This document shows, in pieces, positions 12,076-23,650 of a stretch of 64,000 bases of DNA. The DNA comes from Ceratopteris richardii (lineage: Eukaryota; Streptophyta; Polypodiopsida; Polypodiales; Pteridaceae). The stretch spans positions 96,779,094 to 96,843,093 of the forward strand of contig CM035427.1 of NCBI GenBank assembly GCA_020310875.1, in the 5' to 3' direction. The notes under the pieces are model-generated. The model was not told where the DNA came from, searched no databases, and saw nothing but the letters and a program-made list of their open reading frames with translations. How positions within the stretch are numbered: the first letter of the stretch is position 1; the number at the start of each line of letters is the position of its first letter. A program made the translations under genes and the position numbers.

Positions 12076-12417
12076 CAGGTCGTCGCTTCATCTAGGGTGT
12101 CGTCGACACTCCTCCGTTTGCAGTCTCAGATTCACACGAAATTTGGTGAGCATACTCACGGTGTTTTCGAGATAAAAACTGCTTCGCTTTGTGGTGCCAA
12201 AATCGCGATTTGAGCTCGTTTTGGCCTTCGAACGCACTATCGCAGCACTTGTGCAGGCTATTTCGTCCTTTTGTGCCGAAGGTATATACCAATTTCTGTT
12301 CGCCGGTTTAAGCATCTCAAAGTCTGCTACAGGTCTAGCAAAACTCATCTCGGCAGTTCCGTTCAACTTTTTGAGATACAGTCAATTTTTTGCCTCAAGG
12401 TATTTTAGTCACCGGCC

Positions 12418-13522
12418 ATGGCTGAAAGGAGTGGTGTATTCCGTATGTTGGTTGTTGAAGATAAGTTGGATGGTACCAACTACCCATTATGGGCTTATAT
12501 GATGCGACATGTACTGGTTGCAAAAGGATTGTGGAACATTGTGCAGAGTGTTGAAAGACGTCCTGTTACACCTGTAATGACAGGTACTGCAAATACAGGT
12601 GCTGGAGCTGATGAAGATGGTGTCGAAGATGATATTCCGCAGATTCCTGTTCGTGCTGCTGTTTCTGTTGCACCTACTGTAGAGCAGATTTGCTAGGATG
12701 GCAGAGATGCCCAGGCACATGCATTGATAGCTTTGTCTGTCAAACGTGCCATTATTCCTCACATTCGCTCTTGTAGAATAGCAAAGGATGCTTGGGATAC
12801 ACTTACCACTTTGTACCAGGCTAGGAATGAGGCTCGTGTTGCTTACCTCCAAAAACAGTTGGAGAGTGAGCACATGAATGAAGGTGATTCTATGGACAGT
12901 TTTCTCACAAAGATCAAAGACCTAAAGGAACAATTGATTTCTGCTGATGAGGTTATACCAGATAGCTCACTTGTGCAAACCGTTCTGAATGGTCTTCCTG
13001 ATTCATATCAGAGTTTTGCCTCTACTCTTCGGTTGATGATGAAAGGCAATCCGAATGCCTTGTCATTTGAGGAATTAGTCTCTGTTCTGTTGCAAGAAGA
13101 TCAGTCCAGGTAGAACAGGTCCATTATGCGTATTGCAGACCAAGCTTTCCTGGCTAGTCAGAAGGGCAAGGGAAAATGGAGCTCTTCTACTAGTAAGCAG
13201 AAATCTGCAAATGCTGCACAATCAAAGAACCAGGATAAAGATGAGAAGAAATCAGAAAAGCAGAAATTGTTTTGCAAGTACTATAAAGGAAATGATCATA
13301 TCATAAAGAACTGTCCAAAACTGGCTGCTAAAGAGGCAAAGAAGAAAGAGGCTAGAATGGTTGTTACAGAGGCCTCTACACCAAAAACAGAGTCTGCAAA
13401 TCTTGTGCAAGAAGAAGAATGGAAGTTTAATACTGTCTGCAGTTTTGACCCATCTTCTCATGATCAGTGCATGTCTGCAGTAGACTCAGATGTTTGGTAC
13501 TTTGATAGTGGGGCGACCAAAC
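12418..13522 (+). pseudogene. C2-b gag region and start of protease
   Basis: Starts MAERSGVFRMLVVEDKLDGT with the copia Gag hallmark DGTNYPLWAYMMRHVLVAKG. Capsid-like helices follow (AWDTLTTLYQARNEA, MDSFLTKIKDLKEQL), then a Ser/Lys-rich basic region with a zinc-knuckle-like stretch ending NDHIIKNCPK. The protease start VWYFDSGAT is reached just before the solo LTR. The roughly 350-bp leader between PBS and 12418 is conserved in the other C2 copies. Broken. Confidence 0.88.
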
Positions 13523-13684
13523 TGTTAGAGTATGATCAATGTCTACCCCTCATGATTGTATGCACATTTTGTAAGGCCCCCTTTATGAGGAGAAGCCAAG
13601 CGTGCATTACCCAATTGATGGGAATCCCAACTTGAATGTTGGATGAAGGTCATATTGGACCATGTAAGATATTATAAGGAAAGG

Positions 13685-13840
13685 GAGTTACCAGGGTCCC
13701 CAATTGTGGGGTCCGGGGCAGCGGTGAGCAGCCCCGGCTGGGGGGTCCAAGGGGGCCAGCGGGCCCCCTGGCTGGGGGGTCCCAGGGGGCCAGCGGGCCC
13801 CCTGGTGGGGGTCCGGGGGCAGCGCCCCCGGCGCGACGGT
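13685..13840 (+). repeat. GC-rich tandem and inverted repeats inside the solo LTR
   Basis: Strongly GC-rich block with two near-identical 34-37 bp units built on GGCTGGGGGGTCC and CCAGCGGGCCCCCT. A third, shorter unit with GGGGGCAGCGCCCCCGG follows. Units contain self-complementary GGGGGC/GCCCCC runs able to form hairpins. The base composition is unlike everything around it. Confidence 0.8.
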
Positions 13841-14002
13841 AAAGGGAATATTCCATGGAATATTCCCTGTCGGAGTCAGAAATCATTTATATTTGTTAGG
13901 TCGGTTCAACCAGTCTAAGCCGTGTATGGCAATTACGCGGGCGGTGGCCGCCCACGCTCTACCGCCCATGTATAGCCGTCCATGGCAGGCCACCCATGAT
14001 CC

Positions 14003-14010
14003 TATATATA
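14003..14010 (+). promoter_or_regulatory. Likely TATA box of the solo LTR
   Basis: CCTATATATACATGAC about 240 bp before the LTR end is a good plant TATA box; transcription would start near 14035. Confidence 0.55.
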
Positions 14011-14245
14011 CATGACTTCTGCACTACCTAAGACATTGAGTTGAGCCAGAATACCTCTACCTTGTATCTCCCTATCTAGAGTTGTCTAGATCACCATTTA
14101 AGCTCTACCTTGAGAGCGCACGGGTGGACAACGCCATCATCTTTGTACTTGCTGCTAGTAGAAAATTGTTGAGATTCTCCTATATCTGTTATCTTCTCTG
14201 CTATTGCTCCTGTGTTATATTGCGTAACTATTGTCTTACACAAAC

Positions 14246-16930
14246 ATATTACCTCACAGCGCAGTTTCTTCTCTTCACTCGAGCCTGCCCCTACAGGGAA
14301 TATTGTCACATGTGCCAATAACTCCTCTTATCCTGTTATGGGAGTTGGTAAGATCATTCTGACTACTGCTGATTGTCAGATGCTTTATTTGTGCCAGGGA
14401 TCAAAAAGAACCTGTTATCAGTTTGTGCATTAGCCAAGATTGGCTTGGTTGTGAAATTCGCTGATGACAGGTGTACAGTCCATGATCTCTCAAATGGCGA
14501 TGTGATTATTGCTTCTACCATTTTATGTCCTAGGTTGTATAAGCTCATAGACTATGAAAGATCTGTAAATGATTCGGCATGTGCAGTTCATGATTCTCAG
14601 GCTATGTCAGATGCAAAGGTTTGGCATGCACGCTTTGGTCATCTGAATTTTGCTAGTTTGCTATGCCTGCACAAATCTGAAATGGTGTCCTCTTTGCCCA
14701 AACTTGAGGCAACTGGAAAACATGTTTGTGAAGGCTGTATTTTGGGCAAAATGCAGCGTTCTTCCTTTCCAAAAGATGGTTCAGTTCGGGCTACGCAGAA
14801 ATTGCAGCTTGTACATAGTGATGTATGTGGTCCTATGCAGACACCCTCTTTTGGAAATTACCTTTACTTCGTGACTTTCATTGATGATTTGTCTAGGCAT
14901 GCATGGGTATATCCACTCAAAGCAAAGTCCGAAGTGTTCATGTGCTTCAAACAGTTTTTAGTTTCGGCTGAAAATTTGTCACCATGTAAAATGGGCACCC
15001 TCCGTTCTGATCGAGGGGGGGAATATATGTCTTCAGATTTTAATGCATTTCTGGCTGAACATGGGATAAAACACCAGTGTACAGTGCCATATACACCTCA
15101 ACAGAATGGAGTTGGTGAACGAAAGAACAGGTAACTCATGGAGATGGCGAGGTGCATGGTCAAAAGTCAGGCTTTACCACATAGTTTCTGGCTTGAGGTT
15201 GTCATGTGTGCAGCATATGTACTGAATAGGTGTCCCACTAAAGCGTTGTAGTCTATCACTCCATATGAGGCTTGGCATGACCGCAAGCCATCTATTGCTC
15301 ATCTGCGTGTTTTTGGTTGTTTGGCATATGCATTAGTGCCTAAACAACATAGCAGAAAATTGGATGATAAGGTAGTAAAATGTATTTTTGTTGCGTACAG
15401 TTCTGAAAGTAAAGGCTATCGTCTGTATCATCCACAGACTAAACGCATTCTGGTTAGCCATGATGTTCTCTTTGTGGTAGATGCTATTCAGCCATTGCTT
15501 TCATGTACTAAGGAGACATCTGTTAGCTCCAAAGACATGTATGATACTTTGATGCCTCTTTTTATAGGTGGACAGTCTAGCGTTGGTCCTAATGAGGCAA
15601 CTTCTCAGCCTTTGGAGGTTTCATATGATGATGCAGATCATTCCATTTCTGATGCAGATTTACATGATGCACTTGTTGATGAGAGAGTTGATATTGAGCA
15701 CGCAAAAACTATGCCAAAATGGCTGGTGCAGACTTTGTGTGACAACAAATTAGATGCACCTTTGTCATATCGTACTCGTTCAGGCTCTCATAGTGCCTCC
15801 TTTGCATCAGATTGCTATGCTATGGCTGCATCTAGTCTCTGTGATGAGAATGAGCCAGTTTCTTTTGATGAAGCACAAAATTCAAAAAATTGGATGGCTG
15901 CTATGCAATCCGAATATGATGCTATAATGAAGAATGGTACATGGTCTTTATGTGACTTGCCTCCTAGCAAGAAGGCCATTGGCAGTAAGTGGGTATACAA
16001 GCTTAAGCATAAACCTGATGGTACAGTTGACAGGTATAAGGCTAGGCTTGTTGCAAAGGGTTATGCACAGGAAAGAGGCATTGATTTTGATGAGACCTTT
16101 GCACCTACATGCCGTATGACTACTGTTCGGAGCATTTGTGCACTTGCAGCCCATCATGGTTGGAATGTACATCAGTTGGACATTAAAAGAGCATTTCTGA
16201 ATGGTGACTTGCATGAAAAAGTGTATGTTTTTTAGCCCCGTGGCTTTGTGCAGAAAGGGCATGAAAACCAGGTGTGCAGGTTAAAGAAGGCATTATATGG
16301 TTTAAAGCAAGCACCACGTGCTTGGTATGAGAAGATACATGCCTTTCTGATTGCACATGGTTTTGAGAACAGTCCAACTGAAAGCACCTTATATGTTAAG
16401 CATGCTAATGATGTGCTTCTGATCATTGTTGTCTATGTTGATGACATGCTGCTCACTGGTCCTATTGAGACACATATTGCTGATTTTAAGGCTGATTTGC
16501 ATGCCTCTTTTTAGATGTCTGATTTGGGGCATTTGCATCACTATTTGGGCATTCAGTTTATGCATGTTGATGGTGGAATGGCTTTGTGTCAAACGAAATA
16601 TATTGACACATTATTGGATCATTTTGGCCTTGAAGATTGTAAGCCTATTGCCACTCCTATGGAGACAGGTTTATGATTGAGTCTTCATGATGCTGGAGAT
16701 GCATTTGATGTTGTTCTCTATCAGCAAGCTGTTGAATGCTTGATTTACTTATGCATTACTCAGCCAGATATTCAGTTTGCTGTCTCACAGATGAGCAGGT
16801 TTATGCATTACCCAAGAGTCACGCATTGGAAGGCGGTTAAGCGCATCTTTCGCTACTTGAGTGGTACTCGACTACTTGGGTTGTTTTATCCCAAGGGGGG
16901 ATCACTACCGCCAAATTTGCATGCTTTTTC
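14246..16930 (+). pseudogene. C2-b protease-integrase-RT-RNase H remnant
   Basis: After the solo LTR the C2 reading resumes. The GAG-pre-integrase motif is WHARFGHLNFASLL (about 14620). The integrase core shows LVHSDVCGPMQTPS, LRSDRGGEYMSSDF and [16 protein letters not shown] shows SKWVYKLKHKPDGTVDRYKA, YAQERGIDFDETF, LKKALYGLKQAPRAW and YVDDMLLTG (about 16435). RNase H starts near 16730. Broken in several places. Confidence 0.88.
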
Positions 16931-17214
16931 GGTTTTAATGATTCGTTTGAAGAACTAATGATTGATATGATTGCACAAAGGTAGTGTGGAGACATGTGCA
17001 TCATTAGTTTGAAGAAATCTAAAGATATGTGCAGGTAATGAAGTCAATTTCTGAAGCAGACTTTCTGAAGAAGGAAGTTCTTGACTCAAAGAAGTGATAG
17101 TGAAAGTCTTGATAAATAAAGATAACATTTGTGTAAAGTTTGATCCATAACTGATATAGAGGTGTTCTTAGATCAGTATAGATCAAACCTTTGGAGATTA
17201 AGAGGTCTCCAACA
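16930..17214 (+). repeat. Copia-1b 5' LTR, right part
   Basis: Matches the last roughly 285 bp of the Copia-1a LTR and ends AGAGGTCTCCAACA directly before a PBS. With 11505-11832 it brackets C2-b. Confidence 0.88.
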
Positions 17215-17215
17215 G

Positions 17216-17226
17216 TGGTATCAGAG
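17216..17226 (+). other. Copia-1b primer-binding site
   Basis: TGGTATCAGAG one base after the LTR end, as in Copia-1a. Confidence 0.9.
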
Positions 17227-17444
17227 CATAAGGTGCAATACAAGTGAAGTAATGGCATTGGAAGCCCCGACTGCTGCAGATATTGAAGTTCCTTCTAATT
17301 GAAGGTGGACAAAATCAAATTCTTGGAGATAACCTACAGAAGTACAAAGCATGAGATCAAAGGATCAAGAAGGATTAAAGCTTCATATCAAAGGTACACT
17401 TTATTATCATAAATCATAGTAATTGCAGACACAGAAGATCAAAG

Positions 17445-18450
17445 ATGGGAGAAAGCTCGTAGATTGATACGCTTGATAGGGAGAACTATCCAGCTTGGTC
17501 CGTGAGGATGGAGGCACACCTTATGAGCAAAGATTTGATGGCATTCATTACAAGAGAAGAAGAAAAGCTTGAGTTTGGAGATCCTAGTATTCCAACTAGG
17601 GAAGAACTTGCAGATTTGAAGAATTGGATGAGAAAGGATGCTCAAGCTAGGAGTATCATTTACATGGTTGTAAATGATTATCTTCTACCTCACATCAGAG
17701 GATTGGAAAGTGCAACAGATGTGTGGAATGCTTTGGAAGAGCATTTCCAAAACACAACCAAGTCTAGGAAGTCTTCATTATGGGCATGGTTCACAACTTT
17801 CAAGAAGAAGAGCTCACAATCAATTTCTAATTATGTGGCGAGGATGAAGAATATTGCAGATAGCTTGGGAGCAATAGATGAAGACATTGAAGAGGATAAG
17901 TTGGTAAGGCAAATACTTACAGGTATGAGAGGAGATGAGAAGTGGAAGCCTTTCATATTGTCCATAGAATTGTCATTAGATCACTTTACTCTTGATCTTA
18001 ATCAATTTTTAGGACACATGCTAACTTTTGAGCATGACATTAAGGGAGACAATGATAGGACTGCAAGTCAAGCTATGTACTCCAAGGACAAGAAAAAGAA
18101 TGGCAAAGGAAAGAAGTCAACTGATGATGAAGGAACTTCAAGTCAAGCTAACTTTACAAAAGGAAAGATGAACTTCAAAGGTAAAGGGAGAGGAGGTAAG
18201 TACAAAGAAAATACTAAATCTTGTTGGATTTGTGGCAGAACCAATCATTTGGCAAATGATTGTTAGTATAACAATCAAAATAGTGGAAGTAATAATCAGA
18301 GCTTCAATCAAAGAGGTAGAGGCAGAAACCAAAGAGGCAACTTTGGAGGAAGAGGTGGTAGGACATCATATGCTAGAGGAGGTGGAAGAAGTTTTCAATC
18401 TCAGTCCTACAACAATAATTATTATAACTATGCATCAGATCAAAAGGATG
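17445..18450 (+). pseudogene. Copia-1b gag region
   Basis: Near copy of Copia-1a gag, starting MGESS at 17445. It carries VWNALEEHFQNTTKSRK, LDHFTLDLNQFLGHMLTFEH and the same zinc knuckle CWICGRTNHLANDC (18223-18264), then a Gly/Arg/Asn-rich tail. Broken. Confidence 0.9.
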
Positions 18451-18452
18451 AC

Positions 18453-20728
18453 ATGACTCTTATCCTGAATGCAACTCATGAAGCAATAGGAGAAGACCAA
18501 AGGGTGTTCTATATTGACTCAGGATGTAGTAATCATCTGAGTGGCAATATATCATTGATGACTGATATGGAAGCAAAGGTGAATGGACATACAGTTCAAA
18601 CAGGTGAAACTACTCCTAAAAATTTGATAAGTGTAGGGCAAATTGTGGAGAAGGGATATGAAGTCAGATTCACAAATGATGGTGTTTATGTGCAAGATCC
18701 AAATCAGGAATATAGAAACATCATTGCAGGTAAAAAGGAAGGAAGGTTGTTTACTCTCAAAGTCCAAGGTAATGTGGGACATGCTTTATTTACTTATGGA
18801 AGTCAAAAGATGTCTGAGTTAGACCTATGGCATAAAAGGCTAGGTCATTTCAATGAGAGAGCCATAAAGGAAATGTCAAGGAATGATGTGGTGCTTGGTT
18901 TGCCAAAAGTTGAAGGGCAACACATGGTGTACAAGTGTGAAGCTTGTCAATTAGGTAAAGCACACAAAATTTCTTATAATAAATCAAGATACAAGTATTC
19001 GAACATGCTTGAGTTAGTTCATATAGATGTGTCGGGTCCTTCAAGGGACTATAGCATAAATGGATCCAGATATTATGTGTTGTTTGTTGATGATGCAACC
19101 AGATGGATTACTTTATATGTAATCAAGGACAAATTAGAAGTGTTCAAGACATTCAAGCATTATCATGCTTATGCAGAAAGGATTACAGGACAAAAGCTCA
19201 AGAGGTTGAGATCTGATGGAGGGGGAGAGTATTTCTCTAAAGAATTTGATGATTATTTGCGGAATGCAAATATAAAAAGAGAAGTAACTTGCAGATACTC
19301 TCCTCAATGAAATGGAGTTGCAAAAAGAAGAAATAGAACTCTTGTAGAGTTTGCAAGAGCAATGATAAGGGAAAAGAATTGTCCAAACTACCTATGGGCA
19401 GAAACTATCAACACTTCAACATACCTTGTGAATAGGTTACCTTGTAAAGCTTTGGATGGAAGAACTCCTTATGAAGCATGGTGGGGTAAGAAACCTACTC
19501 TTGATCACTGTAAGGTATTTGGATGTTTATCATATGCTTATGTTCCTTCACAATTGAGACATAAGCTAGAACCCAAAGCAGAGAAGTATGTGTTTATTGG
19601 GAATGATGATAGACAGATGGGTTACAGATTGTGGAGTCCATCTACAAAACAATTTCTTGTTACCAAAGATGTTACATTTGATGAGCAAAGCACATGGTAT
19701 ACAGGGTCAACAAATGATTATGCAGATGGCAAAGAAATACAAAGGAAAGGAAGACAAAAGTAAGAATGTATGAAGAAGATATTGATGATGTTGATTATAA
19801 AAGTAAATTGCAGGATAATGTTGAAGATGGGCCAAGATTTGATCCAGAATCTAATGTGGCTAAGACTTCAAGAAGTGCAGAGGTCAGAAGATCCTTGAGA
19901 GAAAGAAAAGATCCTATCACGTATAGCTATGATACATCTTTCCTAACAACAAAAGATTATGCTTACATTGTGAAGACAGAAGAGGATCCAATCACATATG
20001 AAGAAGCTAAAGGTAAACAGAATTGGGAGAAGGCAATGCAAGAAGAGTATGATGCTCTACTTGAAAATGAAACATGGAAATTGGTGCCAAGACCAAAGAA
20101 TCACAAGGTCATTGGATGTAAGTGGGTGTATAAAACAAAAAGGTTTGCTGATGGTAAAGTGTCTAGATACAAGCCTAGACTTGTGGTCAAAGGTTATGCC
20201 CAAACTTATGGGGTAGATTATGATGAAACCTTTAGTCCTATTGCTAAGATGTCTACAATTAGATCATTGATTGCTATTGCTACTTGTAAAGGGTGGAAGT
20301 TATCACAATTAGATGTGAAGAATGCATTCCTGAATGGATACATTGCAAATGAAGTGTACATGGAGCAACCAGAAGGCTTCATGGATTCAATTGGATCAGA
20401 TTATGTATGCAACCTCAAGAGAGCTTTGTATGGGTTGAAGCATGCCCCAAGAGCATGGAATTACAGGCTTGTTAAGTTCTTGAATGAATGTGGATTTCAA
20501 GCATCAAAGGCAGATAGTAGCTTGCTAGTGAAGGCAAGTGAAAATGGATACATATACATGTGCATTTATGTTGATGATATTATTGTCACAGGTACAGATG
20601 CTCAAGGAATCAATGAGCTTAAGAAACAAATAGAGAAGGAATTTAAGATAAGTGATTTGGGAAACTTATCTTATTTCTTAGGAATGCAAATTGTCTATAC
20701 TCAACATGGAGTATATGTTACACAAGAG
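18453..20728 (+). pseudogene. Copia-1b protease-integrase-RT remnant
   Basis: Protease motif FYIDSGCSNHLSGN (about 18507), GAG-pre-integrase LDLWHKRLGHFNERAI, integrase core (VDDATRWITLYVI, LRSDGGGEYFSKEF), then RT with SQLDVKNAFLNGY, LKRALYGLKHAPRAW and YVDDIIVTG (about 20566). The reading runs directly into LTR sequence near 20729. It is a close sibling of Copia-1a. Broken. Confidence 0.9.
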
Positions 20729-20800
20729 ATCCATAACTGATATAGAGGTTTTCTTAGATCAGTATAGATCAAACCTTTGGAGATTAAGAGATCTCCAACA
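20729..20800 (+). repeat. Copia-1b 3' LTR end
   Basis: Last 72 bp of a Copia-1-type LTR, from CCATAACTGATATAG to AGATCTCCAACA. It is nearly identical to 17143-17214. Confidence 0.85.
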
Positions 20801-20808
20801 CTTGCAAC

Positions 20809-21515
20809 TGTTAGAGCAGAGCAATCAACAATTAGTGATTTCATGAAGTTTACAAGTGGAAAGACAGATGGAAGTTTGAAGATTAGATTCAAAGAGAAGA
20901 AGGATTCAGAAATTTCACCTTTGTACATTATTCTTGTAAACTATTGCAATGTACTTAGAAAAATGACGAGTTAGACTCGTATATATATATATAGATAGAT
21001 ACGTGTTCATTAATAGGAGAGATGAAAGAAGAGATATAGATGAGATAGAGAAGACAATAGGTGAATAGAAGATGAACATTGTATGTATCATCTATCAGAT
21101 GTATGAAGAATGATAAGAAGAAATATTTCTGAGAATTATGCGCGTCGATCTTTTCTCTGATTCTCCTTCTGTAGTTAATCTTTTGAGAAATCCTTCTGAA
21201 CATATCTAAGTCCATAGTTAATCCATCTATGGTTAGAGTTTGAGAGTTCAATTGTAAACAGGTTGAGAGAATTTTGAGTAGGAACATTTGTATGTGAAAA
21301 ACTCTGAGTGTCTTCTGAAACAGGCGCAGATTTCATGGTCAAAGAAATGGACAGTGCTCAGTGCACAGTGTAAAGTTTTACACAAATGATAGCTCAAAAT
21401 CTAAGTTGAGGGATAAGCTATCTATATCCAAAAGCATTTGATCAAACGGGTTCGACATTGGGAGAACTATAGTTAAGAAGTTACAGGTGTCAAAGTCGCC
21501 ATCTCAGAGAAGCAG
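20809..21515 (+). repeat. Copia-3 5' LTR, partial
   Basis: Starts TGTTAGAGCAGAGC and matches 23651 to about 24358 with only a few differences. Confidence 0.9.
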
Positions 21516-21519
21516 TATG

Positions 21520-23642
21520 CTGAGGCAGTAAACACAGCTACATATTTGGTTAATAGATTGCCTTGTAAAGCTTTGCAGGGTATGACACCATATGAAGCTT
21601 GGTGGGGTAAGAGACCTACCTTAGATCATTGCAGAATATTTGGATGCTAAGCATATGCATATGTGCCTTCTCAATTGAGGCATAAATTGGAGCCTAAAGC
21701 AGAGAAATATGTTTTCATTGGTTATGATGATAAGCAGATGGGTTATAGGTTGTGGAGTCCATCCACAAAGCAATTCATCGTGTCCAAGGATGTTACATTT
21801 GATGAACAAAATACTTGGTATACAAGTACACCTAATGTGTATGCAGATGTTGAAGAAGTTATTAATCAGAAGAAAGGAAAATCAAAGGTTCAAATTCTTG
21901 ATGAAGATGAGAATAATGAAGTACAGGTTGAAGTTGAAGAAAGGCCAAGGTTTGATCCAGAATGTGATGAACCAGAAACTTCAAGAAGTGGAGAACTCAG
22001 AAGGTCATCTAGGCATAAGTGGCAACCTACAAGATATAGCTATGACACTTCATTTTTTACTACTAAGGATTATGCTTATATTGTAAAAACAAATGAAGAT
22101 CCTTCTACATATGAAGAGGCCAAAGGGAAAAAGAATTGGGAAGATGCTATGCAAGAGGAGTATGATGCATTGATAGAGAATCAAACATGGGATTTGGTTC
22201 CTAAACCTAATAGTCAGATAATCATTGGATGTAAGTGGGTTTACAAAACCAAAAGATTTGCAGATGGAAGTGTGTCTAGGTACAAAGCTAGACTCGTTGT
22301 GAAAGGATATGCACAAACATATGGAGTGGACTATGATGAGACTTATAGTCCTGTGGCAAAGATGACAACCATCAAAACACTTATAGCAATTGCTGCTTGC
22401 AAAGGTTGGAAGTTGTCTCAATTAGATGTTAAAAATGCTTTTTTGAATGGTTATATTTCAGATGAAGTTTATATGGAGCAACCAGATGGTTTCAAGGATC
22501 AAAACTATCCAAATTATGTGTGTAAGCTCAAGAGAGCTTTGTATGGATTGAAGCAGGCCCCAAGGGCATGGAACTATAGGCTTGTAAAGTTCTTGAAGGA
22601 ACTTGGATTTCAAGCATCAAAGGCAGATAGTAGCTTGCTAGTCAAAGCAAGTGAAGATGGATTCATTTATGTTTGTATTTATGTTGATGACATAATACTT
22701 ACAGGAACAGATGACAAAGGCATACATATGATTAAGAAACAAATGGAGAAAGAATTCAAAATCAGTGATTTGGGAAATTTGTCATTCTTCTTGGGAATGG
22801 AGATTTCATATACTCAACATGGAGTATATGTAACTCAAGAAAGGTATTTAAAAAACTTGCTAATCAAATTTAAAATGGAAGATTGCAGGATAGCACCAAC
22901 TCTAATGGAAGTCAATCATAAATTGACTAGATATGGAGGAGAAGAATTCAGAGACATGAAGCTTTATCAGAGTTTGGTGGGTAGCTTGATTTATGCTACA
23001 TTAACAAGGCCTGATCTATCATATGCAGTTGGAGTTCTATCTCAATTCATGCATTGTCCTAGAAAGGAACATTGGATTGCAGGACAAAGAGTACTTAGGT
23101 ACATCAAAGGTACACTCAAAGAAGGGTTGTACTATGGGTTTACTTCAGATACAAGGGTCAAGATATACAGTGATGCAGATTGGGCAGGTAGTTTGGATGA
23201 TAGAAGATCAACACATGGATATTTGTGTTATGTGGGAGATAAGCTAATCTCATGGTGTTCTAAGAAGCAACACACAGTTGCTTTATCATCCACAGAAGCA
23301 GAATACAAAGGTATGGTGGAAGCTGCAAAAGAGGTGATATGGCTAAAGACACTTATGAAGAATTTTGATGTTGTTCAGAGCATTCCTATTACTTGTGGAG
23401 ATAATATGAGCTCTTTATACTTGGCAGCAAACCCTGTGTTTCATGCTAGAACTAAGCATATTGAAATACAGTATCATTTTCTGAGAGAGAAGGTCATCGA
23501 TAAGGAAATTGAAGTTATGCATACACCTACAAAAGATCAACTTGCAGATATGATGACAAAGAGTCTAGATGGACCAAAGTTGCAGAGGTTCAAAGATATG
23601 GCAGGAATAAGGAAGATGCAGACAATCCTAATTGATGATTGA
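21520..23642 (+). pseudogene. Copia-3 integrase end, reverse transcriptase and RNase H
   Basis: After the end of integrase (YLVNRLPCKALQGMTPYEAW) a long uninterrupted reading of about 660 residues spans 21663-23642. It holds DDKQMGYRLWSPSTKQF, the RT boxes GCKWVYKTKRFADGSVSRYK, SQLDVKNAFLNGY and YVDDIILTG (about 22680), and RNase H with YSDADWAGSLDDRRS and SSTEAEYKGMVEAAKEVIW. It ends with LADMMTKSLDGPKLQRFKDM. The domains read whole, but the element lacks its upstream genes and is a fossil. Confidence 0.9.
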
Positions 23643-23650
23643 GGGGGAGC
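23641..23650 (+). other. Copia-3 polypurine tract
   Basis: GAGGGGGAGC directly before the 3' LTR, identical to the Copia-1a tract. Confidence 0.9.

Larger units (their letters stand above)
13523..14240 (+). mobile_element. Solo LTR of an unrelated LTR family
   Basis: A 718-bp insert that starts TGTTAGAGTATG, ends TTGTCTTACA, and is flanked by perfect CAAAC duplications (13518-13522 and 14241-14245). It has no PBS, PPT or coding region, so it looks like a solo LTR left by LTR-LTR recombination. Removing it leaves the C2 sequence collinear with C2-inner near 36295. The orientation is the one suggested by the TATA box; no other copy is in the window. Confidence 0.85.
11833..16930 (+). mobile_element. 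C2-b, short-LTR copia inside the Copia-1b LTR
   Basis: Ty1/copia element of a second family (C2) with LTRs near 230 bp that start TGTTGATATATTTAGG. It has a 5' LTR, PBS, gag, protease, integrase, RT and the beginning of RNase H. It has no 3' LTR: near 16930 the sequence passes straight into Copia-1 LTR. It is broken, with several breaks plus a solo LTR inserted at 13523-14240. It is close to C2-inner (34598-58123) throughout. Confidence 0.88.
11505..20800 (+). mobile_element. Copia-1b, second copy of the Copia-1 family
   Basis: Same family as Copia-1a. Its 5' LTR starts at 11505 (TGTTGGAACAAAAC) and is interrupted by C2-b. PBS is at 17216, gag and pol at 17445-20728, and the last 72 bp of a 3' LTR at 20729-20800. 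Flanks CTTGT (11500-11504) and CTTGC (20801-20805) look like a target duplication with one mismatch. It is broken, lacking the RNase H end and most of its 3' LTR. It lies in Gypsy-1 between protease and gag. Confidence 0.85.
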
